Positions 34,022-41,868 of a stretch of 64,000 nucleotides of DNA are shown here, piece after piece. Both the position numbers and the translations under genes were made by a program. The stretch is taken from positions 1 through 64,000 of the forward strand of contig NZ_JAHDAU010000009.1 of NCBI RefSeq assembly GCF_021991835.1, in the 5' to 3' direction. Position 1 is the stretch's first letter, and each line of letters opens with the position of its first letter. This DNA is from Polaribacter sargassicola (GTDB lineage: Bacteria > Bacteroidota > Bacteroidia > Flavobacteriales > Flavobacteriaceae). The notes under the pieces were generated by a model. The model did not search any database and had not been told where the DNA came from. It was given only the letters and a program-made list of their open reading frames with translations.

Positions 34022-34768
34022 CTATTTTGGTGATAATTTGTAGACTTTAAAATTATCTACTGTCATGTGATTTTTAACTGTTCTTAAACCAAAATATCCC
34101 GAAGTATAAGGGTTTGCATCTTTAAAATCTGCAAACAAAACATCATCTCTGTAATATTGAATAGTACCTTTGTGTGCAACAATTTTAATATGATATTCTT
34201 TGTTAGCTTCTAACATAAATTCATCATCTTTTAAATCATGCTCTGGTAATAAAGGTCTTTCTCCGTTACCAACATATCTTCTAAACCTAGTTGTTCCGTT
34301 ATCATTTCCTCCAACTCCCATATAGTACAATTGAAGACTATCATAATTAGAAAACTTACCTCCTCTTTTTTCAGAATTAGCAAACAAATCATTAGGATTC
34401 TTAGGATCTTTTGCCATCCAAAAACAGTTTAAATCAGAAACACGATCATTAGGTCCTTCATTTTGTATCAGAAAAACATCATATTCTATTTGAATTGATC
34501 CAGAAAATTTTTCTTTTAACCAAACCGTACAACCAGCAACATCATCAATTTCTAACTTACTATCTAAAATCTTTACAGTTCCTTTTGGCATTTGTTCTAT
34601 TTGCCAATTTGTTAAACCGTTATTAAAGTCTTCTTCAAAAATTAACTCTTTTTTTAAATCTTCTCCTTTAATAGTTACAGATTTATTGCTTGAAGAACAA
34701 GCAGCTATCAACCCTAAAAAAAAGGTTGCTAAGATTAACTTTCTTATTTTTATCCAATTTATTTTCAT
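34022..34768 (-). CDS. DUF6250-like lipoprotein with concanavalin-type fold
   Basis: The 248-residue protein has a lipoprotein signal (AAC, about C24). A single lectin/LamG-like beta-sandwich follows: EDFNNGLTNWQIE, EYDVFLIQNEGPNDRVSDLNCFWMA, RGGKFSNYDSLQLYYMGVGGN, TTRFRRYVGNGERPLLPEHDL, YFGLRTVKNHM. I recall this pattern as DUF6250, a family frequent in uronate-polysaccharide loci. The many invariant polar residues (NDRVSDLN, RFRRY) suggest an enzyme, perhaps a lyase or hydrolase, rather than a simple binding module, but activity is not known to me. Its ATG directly follows the stop of the GH39 gene. Confidence 0.75.
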   Translation of the reverse strand: MKINWIKIRKLILATFFLGLIAACSSSNKSVTIKGEDLKKELIFEEDFNNGLTNWQIEQMPKGTVKILDSKLEIDDVAGCTVWLKEKFSGSIQIEYDVFLIQNEGPNDRVSDLNCFWMAKDPKNPNDLFANSEKRGGKFSNYDSLQLYYMGVGGNDNGTTRFRRYVGNGERPLLPEHDLKDDEFMLEANKEYHIKIVAHKGTIQYYRDDVLFADFKDANPYTSGYFGLRTVKNHMTVDNFKVYKLSPK

Positions 34769-36403
34769 TTAATTTACTTGTTCTATTAAAACCAAACTCC
34801 ATGGTGTAATTTGGTGATTTATGGTTAATACTCCTTTTTTATCAGCTTTTACATAAGTAGTTTTCATTGTATTGGCATATTCTTTCATTTCTTTAATTTC
34901 TTCTCTTGTTGGTGGCTCTGGTTTTCCCATTGCTTCCCAATAATTATGGATATTTCCGTGGTCTTTATCTAAAATTTCTATTTTAAACATTGTACCAGCA
35001 TCCAATCCCTTAAGTGTAAAATTTAACTCTTTATTAGTTCCTTTTTCTCTTTTATTACTTCCAGAAGGCACAGCATCTTCATATTCTACAGGATAATTAT
35101 ATGCCAAAGCAACTACATTGCCATTAGAAGATTTTTTACTTACAAACAAATAATCATCTTTATATAATTTTTGATCTCCTAATTGATGTAACATTCTGTA
35201 TGCATGATAAGATGGTTTTACCAAACCTTGATAATTAATCATACCAAAACCACCATGAAAAATACTTGACGCTCCTCCTTTTTCTTCAAAAATATCAGTA
35301 AAAGTCCAAAAAGCCAAAGAATTTGTTAAACCAATACATTCTAAATTAGATTTTACAATATAAGCTGCAGCAGGCAAACGATCATGCATAGCATCTCTAC
35401 TACTTGGACTTGTATTCCATTCTGTTAAATGAATTTCTACATCTGGATAATCACTCTCTGCAATGGTTTTATTTAACCATTCTAAATCTTCTTTTAAAGA
35501 TTTTACATACCTTGTTAAACCTCTTCCTTTTCCGGTTTCTGGATTAAATGCATAATCTGTTGGATATGGATGTGTTGTAACAAAATCTACCGGTAAATTT
35601 TCTTTTTTACAGTATTTTAAAAAATCTTCAATCCATACGCCATGCCATTTTAATTTATTTATATCTTTTACGGTAAATATTGCTTCCGAAACTTCATTAT
35701 TAATAATTTCTTCATCAAAACGAGCATCTGGCACAAAATTACTTGTAGACGGTCCTCCTATTTTTAATCTCTCATCAACAGATTTTACAGCCAATGCAGA
35801 TTGTTTGTACATTTCAAAATATTGCGATTTTGTACCGTGCCAAAAAAACGGATATAAGTTAGGTTCGTTCCAAACTTCAAAATACCAAGTTAAAACTTCT
35901 TCAATACCATACCTGTCTACACAATGTTGGGTAAAAGCTTTTATCAAATTATGCCATTGTTCAAAAGTATCTTCTTTAGGAGTAACTTTTGCTTTCCACC
36001 AAAAAACAGTTTTAGAATTTTCTGCTGCCATACTAGAAGGTAAAAATGCCAACTCTACAAATGGTTTTACATTTAAATCTAACAATCTATCAAAAACATC
36101 ATCTATATATTGCCAATTGTACACTAATTCTCCTTTTTCTTCTACTATAGGAAACATATCATCATGGAACAAACCATGAAAACGTACGTACTCAAACCCT
36201 AAATTTTCTTGTACTTGCTGCATTTGCTCTAACCAACCAGCTCTTAAAGCTTCATTTGCACGTCCTGCACCAACCATTTTACTCCAATAATGCTCAAAAA
36301 CTTCTCCCTTTTTCTTAACATCAATTTTGATATCATTTTGTGCATTTAAACTTAAAACACATCCAAAAATTAATCCGTAAATTATTTTTTTTATCATATT
36401 CAT
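34769..36403 (-). CDS. Glycoside hydrolase family 39 (beta-xylosidase-like)
   Basis: The 544-residue protein has a signal peptide (ends near LNAQ, 22) and a TIM barrel with GH39 catalytic residues: acid/base E180 in YFEVWNEPNLYPFFW and nucleophile E328 in IHLTEWNTSPSSRD. A C-terminal beta-domain (about 425-544) closes the fold. GH39 enzymes are mostly beta-xylosidases, with some alpha-iduronidases and uronate-associated activities, so the neighbours matter: GH30 upstream (38-base gap) and DUF6250 immediately downstream form one operon. Location is periplasmic. Confidence 0.9.
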   Translation of the reverse strand: MNMIKKIIYGLIFGCVLSLNAQNDIKIDVKKKGEVFEHYWSKMVGAGRANEALRAGWLEQMQQVQENLGFEYVRFHGLFHDDMFPIVEEKGELVYNWQYIDDVFDRLLDLNVKPFVELAFLPSSMAAENSKTVFWWKAKVTPKEDTFEQWHNLIKAFTQHCVDRYGIEEVLTWYFEVWNEPNLYPFFWHGTKSQYFEMYKQSALAVKSVDERLKIGGPSTSNFVPDARFDEEIINNEVSEAIFTVKDINKLKWHGVWIEDFLKYCKKENLPVDFVTTHPYPTDYAFNPETGKGRGLTRYVKSLKEDLEWLNKTIAESDYPDVEIHLTEWNTSPSSRDAMHDRLPAAAYIVKSNLECIGLTNSLAFWTFTDIFEEKGGASSIFHGGFGMINYQGLVKPSYHAYRMLHQLGDQKLYKDDYLFVSKKSSNGNVVALAYNYPVEYEDAVPSGSNKREKGTNKELNFTLKGLDAGTMFKIEILDKDHGNIHNYWEAMGKPEPPTREEIKEMKEYANTMKTTYVKADKKGVLTINHQITPWSLVLIEQVN

Positions 36404-36441
36404 CCTTCTTTTATTTTTAGTTAGTTGTTTTATTAATATTC

Positions 36442-37881
36442 TTAAAAAACAAGAGTATTTATCGATTTTGCAGTTAACTCTATTGAAACGTTTTTATCAT
36501 CAACTTTTACACTTACTGTATCAGAAGTTTCTTTGGCATTGTACAACATTACAATTACACGTCCGTCTTTTAATTTAAATGCTATATGATTTTTACCTTC
36601 GGATGATTTTAAAAAATAATCTCCTGGTTGTATAAAATGAGACAGATGTTTAAATAAATAAAACTCATCTGTATAAGTTACTTTTTTGGTTGTTTTATCT
36701 ATAACTACCATAGAATTTTGTGGCCATCCCCAAGCACTTTTTCCTGTTTCATCTAAAATCATATTCCAATACATATAAGATCCAGATCCGTTTTTAAAAT
36801 AATGTACAATGTCTTTCCAAGATCTTTCTACAGATGTCCAATCATTTTCATGCTCACCACACTTATTTTCTGTTTGCATTAATTTTAAATCTGGAAAAGT
36901 TTTATGCACAGTTGGTATTGATTTTGCTCCTCCCCATTGAAAACCTGCACCAGAAATATATTGAGCAGTAGATTTGTATTCTAAAATTGTTTTTACATAA
37001 TTAGGATTTCCAGAATTTACGGTACCTAACCAAATTTCTGTTTCTAAACCGTCTTTTACAAACTGTGGTCCTAAAAAATCATTGATAAAATATGCCATAT
37101 CTTCTGGTCTCCAAGTACAACTTGGCCAGTTAGGCTGAAAAGCAATCTCGTTTTGAGGCATAATAGCAAATAAAGAAACTCCTGCATTTTTGTAAGCTTG
37201 TACAAATTTTGAAAAATACAATGCATACGCTTTTAAATATCTTTCTTGCATTTTAAATGCTGTTGCATTGTTAAGTATTTCTGCTTCAGGATTCATTTTA
37301 TTTCCTTTTTTAGCATTTTCAAAATCTCCACTTCTCATTGCGTAATGCTCGTTAACTTTCATCCAAGCTGGTGGAGACCAAGGTGATGCCCATATTTGTA
37401 AATTAGGTTTTACTTTTAGAGCTTCTTTTAAATACGGAATTAAAATATACTTATCTCTATCAATATTAAAATCTCTCATTTCAAAATCTTCTGGCACATC
37501 ATTACTAGAATAATAACTTAAAGCATAATCTGATGCTCCAATAGGAATTCTACACATAGAAAAATTTGCTCCTTTTTCTGAAAACAACTCATTAAAAACC
37601 TTTTTAGATTCCTCTTTAGGTAATACACTTAATGCATCCCAACCTAACTCGTTAAATGCACCTCCAATACCGTCTACTTTTTGTAATAAACTATCTGTAT
37701 AAACTGTAATGTCTGGTATATTTGTTTCGGTATTATTCTTTATTTTTTTTGAAGTTTCATCCCATTTTTTTGATGTTGTTGACGAAATAATTTTCACTTT
37801 TTGAGAAAAAACTACATTTGATAACATCATCAAACTAAAAAAAATAATTACTCTAAAACTCTTGTTCTTTAATTTATTCAT
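36442..37881 (-). CDS. Glycoside hydrolase family 30
   Basis: The 479-residue protein has a signal peptide (VVFSQ, about 27) and the GH30 layout: GIGGAFNELGWDAL (71-84), RIPIGASDYALS, ASPWSPPAWMK, acid/base E245 in MPQNE and nucleophile E338 in MQTENKCG. A small beta-sandwich encloses the barrel, built from both ends. Family activities include glucosylceramidase, beta-1,6-glucanase, beta-xylosidase and glucuronoxylanase; no residue visible here decides among them. It is the first gene of the GH30-GH39-DUF6250 operon. Confidence 0.9.
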   Translation of the reverse strand: MNKLKNKSFRVIIFFSLMMLSNVVFSQKVKIISSTTSKKWDETSKKIKNNTETNIPDITVYTDSLLQKVDGIGGAFNELGWDALSVLPKEESKKVFNELFSEKGANFSMCRIPIGASDYALSYYSSNDVPEDFEMRDFNIDRDKYILIPYLKEALKVKPNLQIWASPWSPPAWMKVNEHYAMRSGDFENAKKGNKMNPEAEILNNATAFKMQERYLKAYALYFSKFVQAYKNAGVSLFAIMPQNEIAFQPNWPSCTWRPEDMAYFINDFLGPQFVKDGLETEIWLGTVNSGNPNYVKTILEYKSTAQYISGAGFQWGGAKSIPTVHKTFPDLKLMQTENKCGEHENDWTSVERSWKDIVHYFKNGSGSYMYWNMILDETGKSAWGWPQNSMVVIDKTTKKVTYTDEFYLFKHLSHFIQPGDYFLKSSEGKNHIAFKLKDGRVIVMLYNAKETSDTVSVKVDDKNVSIELTAKSINTLVF

Positions 37882-38262
37882 CTATAAAATAATTTACTTT
37901 ATTGTACTAAAAATTGCTACTCTTAATCCTTCTTTATGATAGAAATTTGCTTTTTCTGTTGTTGCAGATCATTAACATTGCAACCTTAAATATGTATTGT
38001 AATTTCTACCAAATCTGTGTGAATATTTCATATTAATTATGCTGTTTTTATTGGGTTAAAGGCATCATCCTTATTTGTCATCAAAAGGATTTGAATGCTT
38101 TATAAAAATAAAATTTAGTCTATAATTTTTTTGTAAAATAATATTCAAACTATATAAATTATTAACCTGATGAGATGTTATTTCTAGTTTTTCTATTCTT
38201 TTCTAATAAAAAAAGCCCTATTAATATATTAATAGGGCTTTTATCATTTTTTTTTTAATTTA
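37882..38262. other. Intergenic region with terminator between two minus-strand units
   Basis: This 381-base gap contains the terminator of the sulfatase unit at 38209-38245 and the undefined promoter region of the GH30 operon. I see no exact -7 consensus on the minus strand, in keeping with activator dependence, and no coding sequence. Confidence 0.4.
38209..38245 (-). terminator. Terminator of the 38.3-41.6 kb sulfatase pair
   Basis: AAAAGCCCTATTAAT (38211-38225) and ATTAATAGGGCTTTT (38228-38242) are perfect complements with a 2-base gap, so about 14 bp with a TATA loop, and A/T runs lie outside. Confidence 0.85.
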
Positions 38263-39753
38263 TTACTCTTCTGTTGGTTGATTCCATAATCGATATGGAT
38301 CTTTATGAGCTTTCATTTCCTCTAATAATAAAGCTTCCATTTCTGCTAACTTTTCTGCATATTTTGGATTTTCTGCTAAATCAGTTTCCATTTCACCTTT
38401 TTTATGATGTTCTGGTAAATATTCGTTTGGGTTTTCTGCTAAATTAAATAACTGTGTTTCTCTAACAGCTCCATCCATTACATCGTATTTTATTAATTTC
38501 CAATCTCCTTTTTTAACAGATCTCATTCCTGGTTTTGTTCCTCCGGCGTAAACACCGTACATTACATCTCTAATTTCTTCTTTTTCTCCATTAATTACAG
38601 GTACAAAACTTTTTCCTTCTACAGTTTCTGGAATTTCTATTCCTGCTAAATCACACAAAGTTGGTAATACATCTAAAAGGTAAATATTTCCGTTTACTCT
38701 TTTTCCTGATGTTATTCCAGGTCCTTTAATTATAAACGGAACTCGCCATGTATGTTCGTATAAATTTTGTTTTCCCATTAAACCGTGTCTTCCAATAGAC
38801 ATTCCATGGTCTGATGTATAAATAATGTATGTATTATCTAGCTCTCCCATGGCTTCTAATTTGTCTAAAACTTTACCTAATTGTATGTCTATATTTTCTG
38901 AACATGCATACTCTCTACCCAATTCATTTCTAACGGTATTTTCATCTCTATTTTTCCAAACACCACTTACACGTTCTTCATCTCTTAAATTTGGGTGTCC
39001 GTGAAAAAATGGATGCTCTTCTAAATAATTATCTTGTAATTGTGGTTGTTTTTCATTTAAAACAGGCACGTTATTTTTATCTCTATGATTTACAGAACCG
39101 TATTTTTCTAACAATTCTGGTGTTCCATCTCTTTTATCATGAGGATGAGAAAAACCGAAGTAAATTAAAAAAGGATCTTCTTCTTTTGCGGTTTCTCTTT
39201 CAGACAAATAGTTTAACACTTGTTTAGAGTGCCATGCACTACCGCTTTCTTCTGTTCCGCCTCTTTTGGTTGCATCTTTAACTACTGTAAATTGTTTATT
39301 AGCATTAGGGTAAGAGTTACCTTTTTTACAGGTACGCATTGTTTTATAACCTGCATTATTAAAAACAGCTCCCATTGTAAAGTCTTCTATTTTATTATAA
39401 GAAGTATCTTTTTGATTGATTGCACTATTGGGTAAATTCCATAAAGAAACACCACTCATAATCATATGTCTAGATGGTGTACAAACAGCTCCATTCATAG
39501 ATCCCATATTTCTTGCTTGGTCAAAAACAATTCCGCTTTCTGCTAATTTATCTATGTTTGGCGTTTCTAAAATCGAATTAGGATCGTAAGTTTTTAAATC
39601 AAAAGGAGATTGATCATCAACCAAAACAAAAAGAAAATTTGGTCTCTTTTTTTCTTTCTGTTTCGTTTCCGATTTTTTACATCCTAAAAAAAGTAATACT
39701 GTTATTATTGATAAAATAAGTCTATTTTTTTTATTTGATAATTTCATTTTCAC
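38263..39753 (-). CDS. Lipoprotein sulfatase (CTPSR type)
   Basis: The 496-residue type I sulfatase has a lipoprotein signal (FLGC, C25), metal ligands in LVDDQSP (about 44-50) and formylglycine motif C91-T-P-S-R. YTSDHGMSIGRHGLMGKQNLYEH forms the distal active-site block. The latter form is common in exo-acting carbohydrate sulfatases. It lies 38 bases downstream of another sulfatase gene in a two-gene unit. C91 needs a maturation enzyme not found here. The sulfated position it attacks cannot be read from the sequence. Confidence 0.92.
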   Translation of the reverse strand: MKMKLSNKKNRLILSIITVLLFLGCKKSETKQKEKKRPNFLFVLVDDQSPFDLKTYDPNSILETPNIDKLAESGIVFDQARNMGSMNGAVCTPSRHMIMSGVSLWNLPNSAINQKDTSYNKIEDFTMGAVFNNAGYKTMRTCKKGNSYPNANKQFTVVKDATKRGGTEESGSAWHSKQVLNYLSERETAKEEDPFLIYFGFSHPHDKRDGTPELLEKYGSVNHRDKNNVPVLNEKQPQLQDNYLEEHPFFHGHPNLRDEERVSGVWKNRDENTVRNELGREYACSENIDIQLGKVLDKLEAMGELDNTYIIYTSDHGMSIGRHGLMGKQNLYEHTWRVPFIIKGPGITSGKRVNGNIYLLDVLPTLCDLAGIEIPETVEGKSFVPVINGEKEEIRDVMYGVYAGGTKPGMRSVKKGDWKLIKYDVMDGAVRETQLFNLAENPNEYLPEHHKKGEMETDLAENPKYAEKLAEMEALLLEEMKAHKDPYRLWNQPTEE

Positions 39754-39791
39754 TGTTTTTTAAATCACTTGTAATAATCTTATTAACAATA

Positions 39792-41639
39792 TTATATCTT
39801 TTCAATTTTTGCATAATATGCACCAATTTCTACATTATCTTCTAAAGTAAACCATGTTTGTAAATGAGTTTCTCCTTTTTCTAATTCTACTGTATATTCT
39901 ACAAATTTTGATGTTAAATCTACTTCTTTAGACAATTCTTTATCTTGTATTTTTATTCTAGAATTTTTAATATTTAAAGCTTTTCCTTTTTTGCTTTCGG
40001 TTACACTTGTGCCTTCAAGAGCAGGACGTATAGGTGCTTTATCTCCTAAAGCTAGATGAGTTTCTTCTGGCCAACGAAGTAATTTTATAGAATATGTACC
40101 AGATTCTTCTACTTTAACTCGCCAAAAACCATTATTTACTTGCGCTTGTCTTATATGATCTTGTTTCCAAGGTGTAAAGGTTTCACTATGCCAATCATGA
40201 CAAAACAAAGTGGTTGGATTTTCGGCTTCATTTCCGACGATAAAATAAGGTTTTTCTTCGAAAGTTGGAGAAATTTCTGCCCACCATTTATCATATTCTT
40301 CTTTATATTTTTCTACTTTTTCTGGATATTGTTCTGCAATATTTGTACGTTGTTCTGGATCTGTATCTAAATTATAAAGTTCTGTTCCTTCTACTAATCT
40401 CCAATTTTTATGCATCAAAGCAGTTCTTTTCCAAGGCACAGGATCTGTAGAAAATTGTGTATTAACATATACTATTCTATCTTTAAATTTAGAGTTATCG
40501 CCTTGCATTAAAGGTACCAAACTAGAACCATCAAATTTTAAATCTTCTTTTAACTCTAAATTACATAAGTCTACCAAAGTTGGAAAAACATCGTAATGAG
40601 CCGTTAATTCATTGATGTCTTTACCTACATTTATATTGCCATCCTTCCAATGGATAAAAAACGGAACTCGATGTCCGCCTTCATACATACTTGCTTTTAC
40701 ACCGCGCATTCCGGCATTGTTTCCTTTGGCAATAAAACCATCTAATCTATCTTGCCCTTCTCCCATTTTACTTCCTGCAGAAGATCCATTATCTGTAGTA
40801 AAAATTAAAATGGTATTATCCATTAAATCAATTTCTTTTAAATATGTTACTAATTTCCCTAGGTTTTCATCAATATTTGCAATCATTCCATAAAATTCTG
40901 GATTAGGAATATTCTCATTATTTTTATATTGATCAGAATATTTATCTGCTACCCAATATGGCGAATGTGCTGCATTTGTTGATAAATAACAAAAGAAAGG
41001 TTTGTCTTTTTGTTTACTGATGTAATTTTTAGCATTTTCGAACCAAACGTCTGTACAATAACCCTCAAATTTTTCTAATTTACCATTGTGCATATATGTA
41101 TCATCAAAATAATCGTTATTCCAATAATCCATTGTTTGTCCTACTCCTCCACCGTTATTCATTAAAACCTCATCAAAACCTTTGTCTTGTGGACGAAATG
41201 GATAATTATCTCCCAAATGCCATTTACCAAACATGGCCGTATTATATCCATTTTCTTTAAAAACCTGAGCCATTGTTTTTTCTTTTTCTAAAATTAAAGA
41301 ACGTCCTTTTATGGTAAAAAACACTCCCGTTCTATAATTATGATGCCCTGTCATTATAGCTGCTCTTGTAGGTGCACAAGTAGGGCTTACATGGTAATCT
41401 GTAAATCTTGTACTTTTGCTTTGTAAAGCATCTATATTTGGTGTTTTAATTTCTTTATTACCCAAAGCAGCAATGTCTCCATAACCAACATCATCTACCA
41501 TAATTAAAATTACATTTGGTTTCTTTTTTTGCTGTACTGCTACTTTTTTTTCTTTTGAAGAACATGATAAAAAGAATAAAAGATAACTACATATTATTGT
41601 GTAACATGAAACTTTTTTTATTAAACCTAAGTAAGTCAT
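39792..41639 (-). CDS. Lipoprotein arylsulfatase-like sulfatase (CAPTR type)
   Basis: The 615-residue type I sulfatase has a lipoprotein signal (FLSC, C26), metal site MVDDVGYGD (48-55), formylglycine motif C88-A-P-T-R and the block FGKWHLGDNYPFRPQDKGFDE. FTTDNGSSAG follows further on. A C-terminal extension (about 480-615), absent from short sulfatases, is beta-rich. It shares extension and architecture with the sulfatase at 44750-46546, so the two are probably old paralogues. It is the first gene of a two-sulfatase unit. Confidence 0.92.
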   Translation of the reverse strand: MTYLGLIKKVSCYTIICSYLLFFLSCSSKEKKVAVQQKKKPNVILIMVDDVGYGDIAALGNKEIKTPNIDALQSKSTRFTDYHVSPTCAPTRAAIMTGHHNYRTGVFFTIKGRSLILEKEKTMAQVFKENGYNTAMFGKWHLGDNYPFRPQDKGFDEVLMNNGGGVGQTMDYWNNDYFDDTYMHNGKLEKFEGYCTDVWFENAKNYISKQKDKPFFCYLSTNAAHSPYWVADKYSDQYKNNENIPNPEFYGMIANIDENLGKLVTYLKEIDLMDNTILIFTTDNGSSAGSKMGEGQDRLDGFIAKGNNAGMRGVKASMYEGGHRVPFFIHWKDGNINVGKDINELTAHYDVFPTLVDLCNLELKEDLKFDGSSLVPLMQGDNSKFKDRIVYVNTQFSTDPVPWKRTALMHKNWRLVEGTELYNLDTDPEQRTNIAEQYPEKVEKYKEEYDKWWAEISPTFEEKPYFIVGNEAENPTTLFCHDWHSETFTPWKQDHIRQAQVNNGFWRVKVEESGTYSIKLLRWPEETHLALGDKAPIRPALEGTSVTESKKGKALNIKNSRIKIQDKELSKEVDLTSKFVEYTVELEKGETHLQTWFTLEDNVEIGAYYAKIEKI

Positions 41640-41868
41640 TATTTTTATTTTAAATTTTATATAACAATTCTAATTAAGAGAAAAGCTGCTAACAAAATTA
41701 AAAATATTCCATTTTTTACATTAAATACTATATTCATTATTGTTAACTTAAAGCCCATTTTACCCTTAAAAAGGTTTATATTTTTAATCTAATAAAAAAA
41801 AGACTGCCTAAAAAGACAGTCTTTTCTACATTCAGCTAAAACTGAATTATCAACAAATAAATAATACA
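41640..41868. other. Intergenic region between the CAPTR sulfatase and a lyase gene
   Basis: 229 bases holding the lyase-gene terminator at 41796-41826. A minus-strand TAATTTTG (complement of 41693-41700) fits the -7 consensus for the sulfatase pair but lacks a well-placed TTG. No coding sequence is seen. Confidence 0.35.
41796..41826 (-). terminator. Terminator downstream of the 922-residue lyase gene
   Basis: AAAAGACTG (41798-41806) pairs with CAGTCTTTT (41817-41825) with a 10-base loop. Read on the minus strand the stem is followed by a T run. It separates the lyase gene from the sulfatase pair. Confidence 0.75.

Noticed and set aside
35805..36179. 124-residue plus-strand frame inside GH39
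   Set aside because: It is antisense to the GH39 catalytic domain and has no family features.
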